64,000 bases of DNA from the NCBI GenBank assembly GCA_016720065.1, contig JADJXY010000002.1:2245001-2309000 (forward strand), in the 5' to 3' direction. The notes below the pieces were generated by a model. The model made no database searches, was not told the origin of the DNA, and was given only the letters and a program-made list of their open reading frames with translations. Shown here in pieces: positions 62,335 through 64,000 of the stretch (position 1 is the stretch's first letter; each line of letters starts with the position of its first letter). Both the position numbers and the translations under genes were made by a program. This DNA is from Betaproteobacteria bacterium. Its GTDB lineage: Bacteria; Pseudomonadota; Gammaproteobacteria; Burkholderiales; Rhodocyclaceae.

Positions 62335-62802
62335 ATGGCCATCGTCACCTTCTACGAAAAACCCGGCTGCAAGGGGAATCTTCGCCAGAAGACCCTTCTT
62401 GCCGCCGCAGGCCATACGGTTCAGGCCCGGAGCCTGAAGGCGGAGCCGTGGACGGCCGAAACGCTGCTCGCCTTCCTTGGCGCCCTGCCCATCGCCGACT
62501 GGTTCAACCGCAGCGCCCCGGCGGTGAAATCCGGCGAGATCGTGCCGGAGAAGCTGGGCTTCGAGCATGCGCTGCGTCTGCTTCTGGAAAATCCCCTGCT
62601 GATCCGCCGCCCCCTCATGCAAGTGGGCGAGGAACGCAGGGTGGGTTTCGATGCGGCGGCGGTGAACGCGTGGATCGGCCTCGACGGCGCGGCCCTGCCG
62701 GAAGGCAATATCGAAGCCTGTGTCCACGGCCCGGAAGGCCACGGCTCCTGCGGCAGCGCAGCCCGTGAGGAAACCGACCATGATGCCTGCGGGACTCACT
62801 AG
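62335..62802 (+). CDS. nifO: NifO-like nitrogenase-associated protein (ArsC/Spx fold)
   Basis: A 155-residue thioredoxin-fold protein of the ArsC/Spx type, with the N-terminal FYEKPGCKGNLRQK motif instead of arsenate-reductase CxxxxxR and LLENPLLIRRPLMQVGEERR near the middle. This is the group annotated nitrogenase-associated protein, including NifO of Azotobacter, which influences molybdenum use. A His/Cys-rich tail (CVHGPEGHGSCGS...DHDACGTH) is extra and may bind metal. It overlaps the flavodiiron gene by 23 bases. Confidence 0.82.
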   Translation: MAIVTFYEKPGCKGNLRQKTLLAAAGHTVQARSLKAEPWTAETLLAFLGALPIADWFNRSAPAVKSGEIVPEKLGFEHALRLLLENPLLIRRPLMQVGEERRVGFDAAAVNAWIGLDGAALPEGNIEACVHGPEGHGSCGSAAREETDHDACGTH

Positions 62803-64000
62803 CGCAGCGGTGGAACTGGCACCGGGCGTCCACTGGGTGGGCGCCCTCGACCCGCATCTGCGCAATTTCGACATCATCCTCAAGACCGCCAACGGGACCA
62901 GCTACAACGCCTACGTGGTGCGGGGCGAAGCCGGGGTGGCGGTCATCGACACGGTGAAGGAAAGTTTCGCCGACACCTTCTTCCAGCGCCTGGAGTCCGT
63001 CGCCCGCTACGACGAAATCACCACCATCGTCCTCAACCACCTGGAGCCGGACCACAGCGGCGCCCTGCCGGAGTTGCTGCGCCGTGCCCCCCAGGCCAAG
63101 GTCTATCTCTCCAGCCGCGCCCAGATGATGCTCAAGGCGCTGTTGAAGCCCACCGGCGAAACGGCCCCCGAATACATCCCGGTCACCACCGACGACACCG
63201 TGGCCCTCGGCGGCCGTACCCTGCGCTTCCTGCATACGCCCTACCTGCACTGGCCGGATACCCAATGCACCTACCTGGAGGAAGACGGCTTTCTCTTTAC
63301 CGGTGACGTCTTCGGCTGCCACTTCTGCGACCCGCGGCTGTTCAACGATTCGGTGGGCGACTTCCGCTTCTCCTTCGAGTACTACTACGCCCACATCATG
63401 CGGCCCTTCCGGGAGAACGTGCTGGATGCCGTGGCCCTCATCGAGCCCCTGGACCTCACCCTCATCGCCCCCGCCCACGGCCCCATCCTGCGCCACATGC
63501 CACGGGACTACGTGCACCGCTACCGGGAGCTGGCCACGCCGCGGCTGTTCAACGAGGCCCGCAGCGAGAAGACCCTGGTCATCTTCTACATCTCGGCCTA
63601 TGGCAACACCCGCCGCATGGCCGAGTCGGTCGCGGCCGGTGCCGAACGCATGGGCGGCGTACGGGTCTCGCTTTACGACCTGGAAGGCGGCGAATCGGGC
63701 ATCTTCACCGACCTCATCGAAGAAGCCGACGGTCTGGCCTTCGGCAGCCCGACGATCAATGCCGACGCGGTGAAGCCCATCTGGGACGTGCTGTCCTCCC
63801 TCACCACGGTCAACGTCAAGGGCAAGCTGGGCGCCGCCTTTGGTTCCTACGGCTGGAGCGGCGAGGCGGTGCGCCTCATCGAGGATCGGCTGCGCGGCCT
63901 CAAGATGCGCGTCCCCGTCGAGGGCCTGCGCATCAAGCTGGTACCCGACGCCGGCGAACTGGAGCAGTGCCGCGACCTGGGCGAAACCCTGGCGCGCCAC
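62780..64000 (+). CDS. Flavodiiron protein (FprA-type), 3' end outside window
   Basis: The visible 407 residues contain a metallo-beta-lactamase-like di-iron domain and a flavodoxin domain. The iron-binding motif H-x-E-x-D-H is at residues 87-92 (NHLEPDHSG), with GDVFGCHFCD and PAHGP as later ligand regions. From about residue 270 comes a flavodoxin module (TLVIFYISAYGNTRRMAESV, GSPTINADAVKPIW, AAFGSYGWSGEAV). Such enzymes reduce oxygen to water or nitric oxide to nitrous oxide. Next to nifB-fdxN-nifO it may protect nitrogenase from oxygen. The start is ATG at 62780 (or 62783) after GAGGA. A rubredoxin domain cannot be excluded beyond the window. Confidence 0.9.
   Translation, partial: MMPAGLTSAAVELAPGVHWVGALDPHLRNFDIILKTANGTSYNAYVVRGEAGVAVIDTVKESFADTFFQRLESVARYDEITTIVLNHLEPDHSGALPELLRRAPQAKVYLSSRAQMMLKALLKPTGETAPEYIPVTTDDTVALGGRTLRFLHTPYLHWPDTQCTYLEEDGFLFTGDVFGCHFCDPRLFNDSVGDFRFSFEYYYAHIMRPFRENVLDAVALIEPLDLTLIAPAHGPILRHMPRDYVHRYRELATPRLFNEARSEKTLVIFYISAYGNTRRMAESVAAGAERMGGVRVSLYDLEGGESGIFTDLIEEADGLAFGSPTINADAVKPIWDVLSSLTTVNVKGKLGAAFGSYGWSGEAVRLIEDRLRGLKMRVPVEGLRIKLVPDAGELEQCRDLGETLARH

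Overview
The window is GC-rich, densely coding DNA with the gene content of a free-living, nitrogen-fixing betaproteobacterium. The family Rhodocyclaceae (Azospira/Dechloromonas/Azoarcus-like) is my best guess from gene content and repeat types; the sequence alone does not prove a genus. No rRNA, tRNA, CRISPR array, prophage or transposase gene was seen. The window cuts through an HD-GYP gene at the left end and a flavodiiron protein gene at the right end.

Layout. (1) 1-15.8 kb is core chromosome: a Cache-domain protein, uvrD, a FecR/SPOR protein divergent from an ECF sigma/anti-sigma-like pair, leuS-lptE-holA, proA-ogt-xerD and rpiA. (2) 16.5-23.2 kb is the complete phosphate regulon core pstSCAB-phoU-phoB-phoR, with a Pho box upstream of pstS. 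(3) 23.3-29.8 kb is a compact membrane-lipid remodelling island directly downstream of phoR: a PlcP-type metallophosphoesterase, a GT4 glycosyltransferase, a fatty acid desaturase, btaB and btaA (betaine lipid synthesis), dgkA and a second GT4 glycosyltransferase. Together these could release diacylglycerol from phospholipid, convert it to phosphorus-free glycolipid or betaine lipid, and recycle the rest. (4) 31-40.6 kb is a nitrogen-fixation accessory region: truncated gst and fdxB, unknown small genes, phaB, then a NifA/IHF/sigma-54 promoter driving a 2Fe-2S ferredoxin, nifZ (frameshifted) and a flavodoxin, followed by modA, a NifX-family gene, a NafY-like gene and a SagB-like oxidoreductase with divergent sigma-54-like promoters. 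(5) 40.8-49.8 kb holds a trypsin-like protease, a phasin and a three-gene sensory operon (Crp-like/PAS fusion, CheB-CheR-PAS fusion, hybrid histidine kinase). (6) 49.9-56 kb holds small genes, fumC, a cation/proton antiporter, a Fic protein with paired operator-like sites, and msrA/msrB. (7) 56-60.2 kb is an arsenic operon arsR-arsC-acr3-arsD-arsA. (8) 60.2-64 kb is a second nif block: a NifA/sigma-54 promoter, nifB, fdxN, a nifO-like gene and a flavodiiron protein.

Small mobile or dispersed repeats are unusually active here. A 134-bp MITE-like element with 17-bp terminal inverted repeats and a 5-bp target duplication sits against the flavodoxin start codon. A 153-bp repeat with inverted ends occurs twice, once between pstB and phoU. 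Short palindromic repeats are read through in frame inside leuS and arsA. The nif accessory region carries decay marks: a gst/fdxB deletion junction and a one-base frameshift in nifZ.
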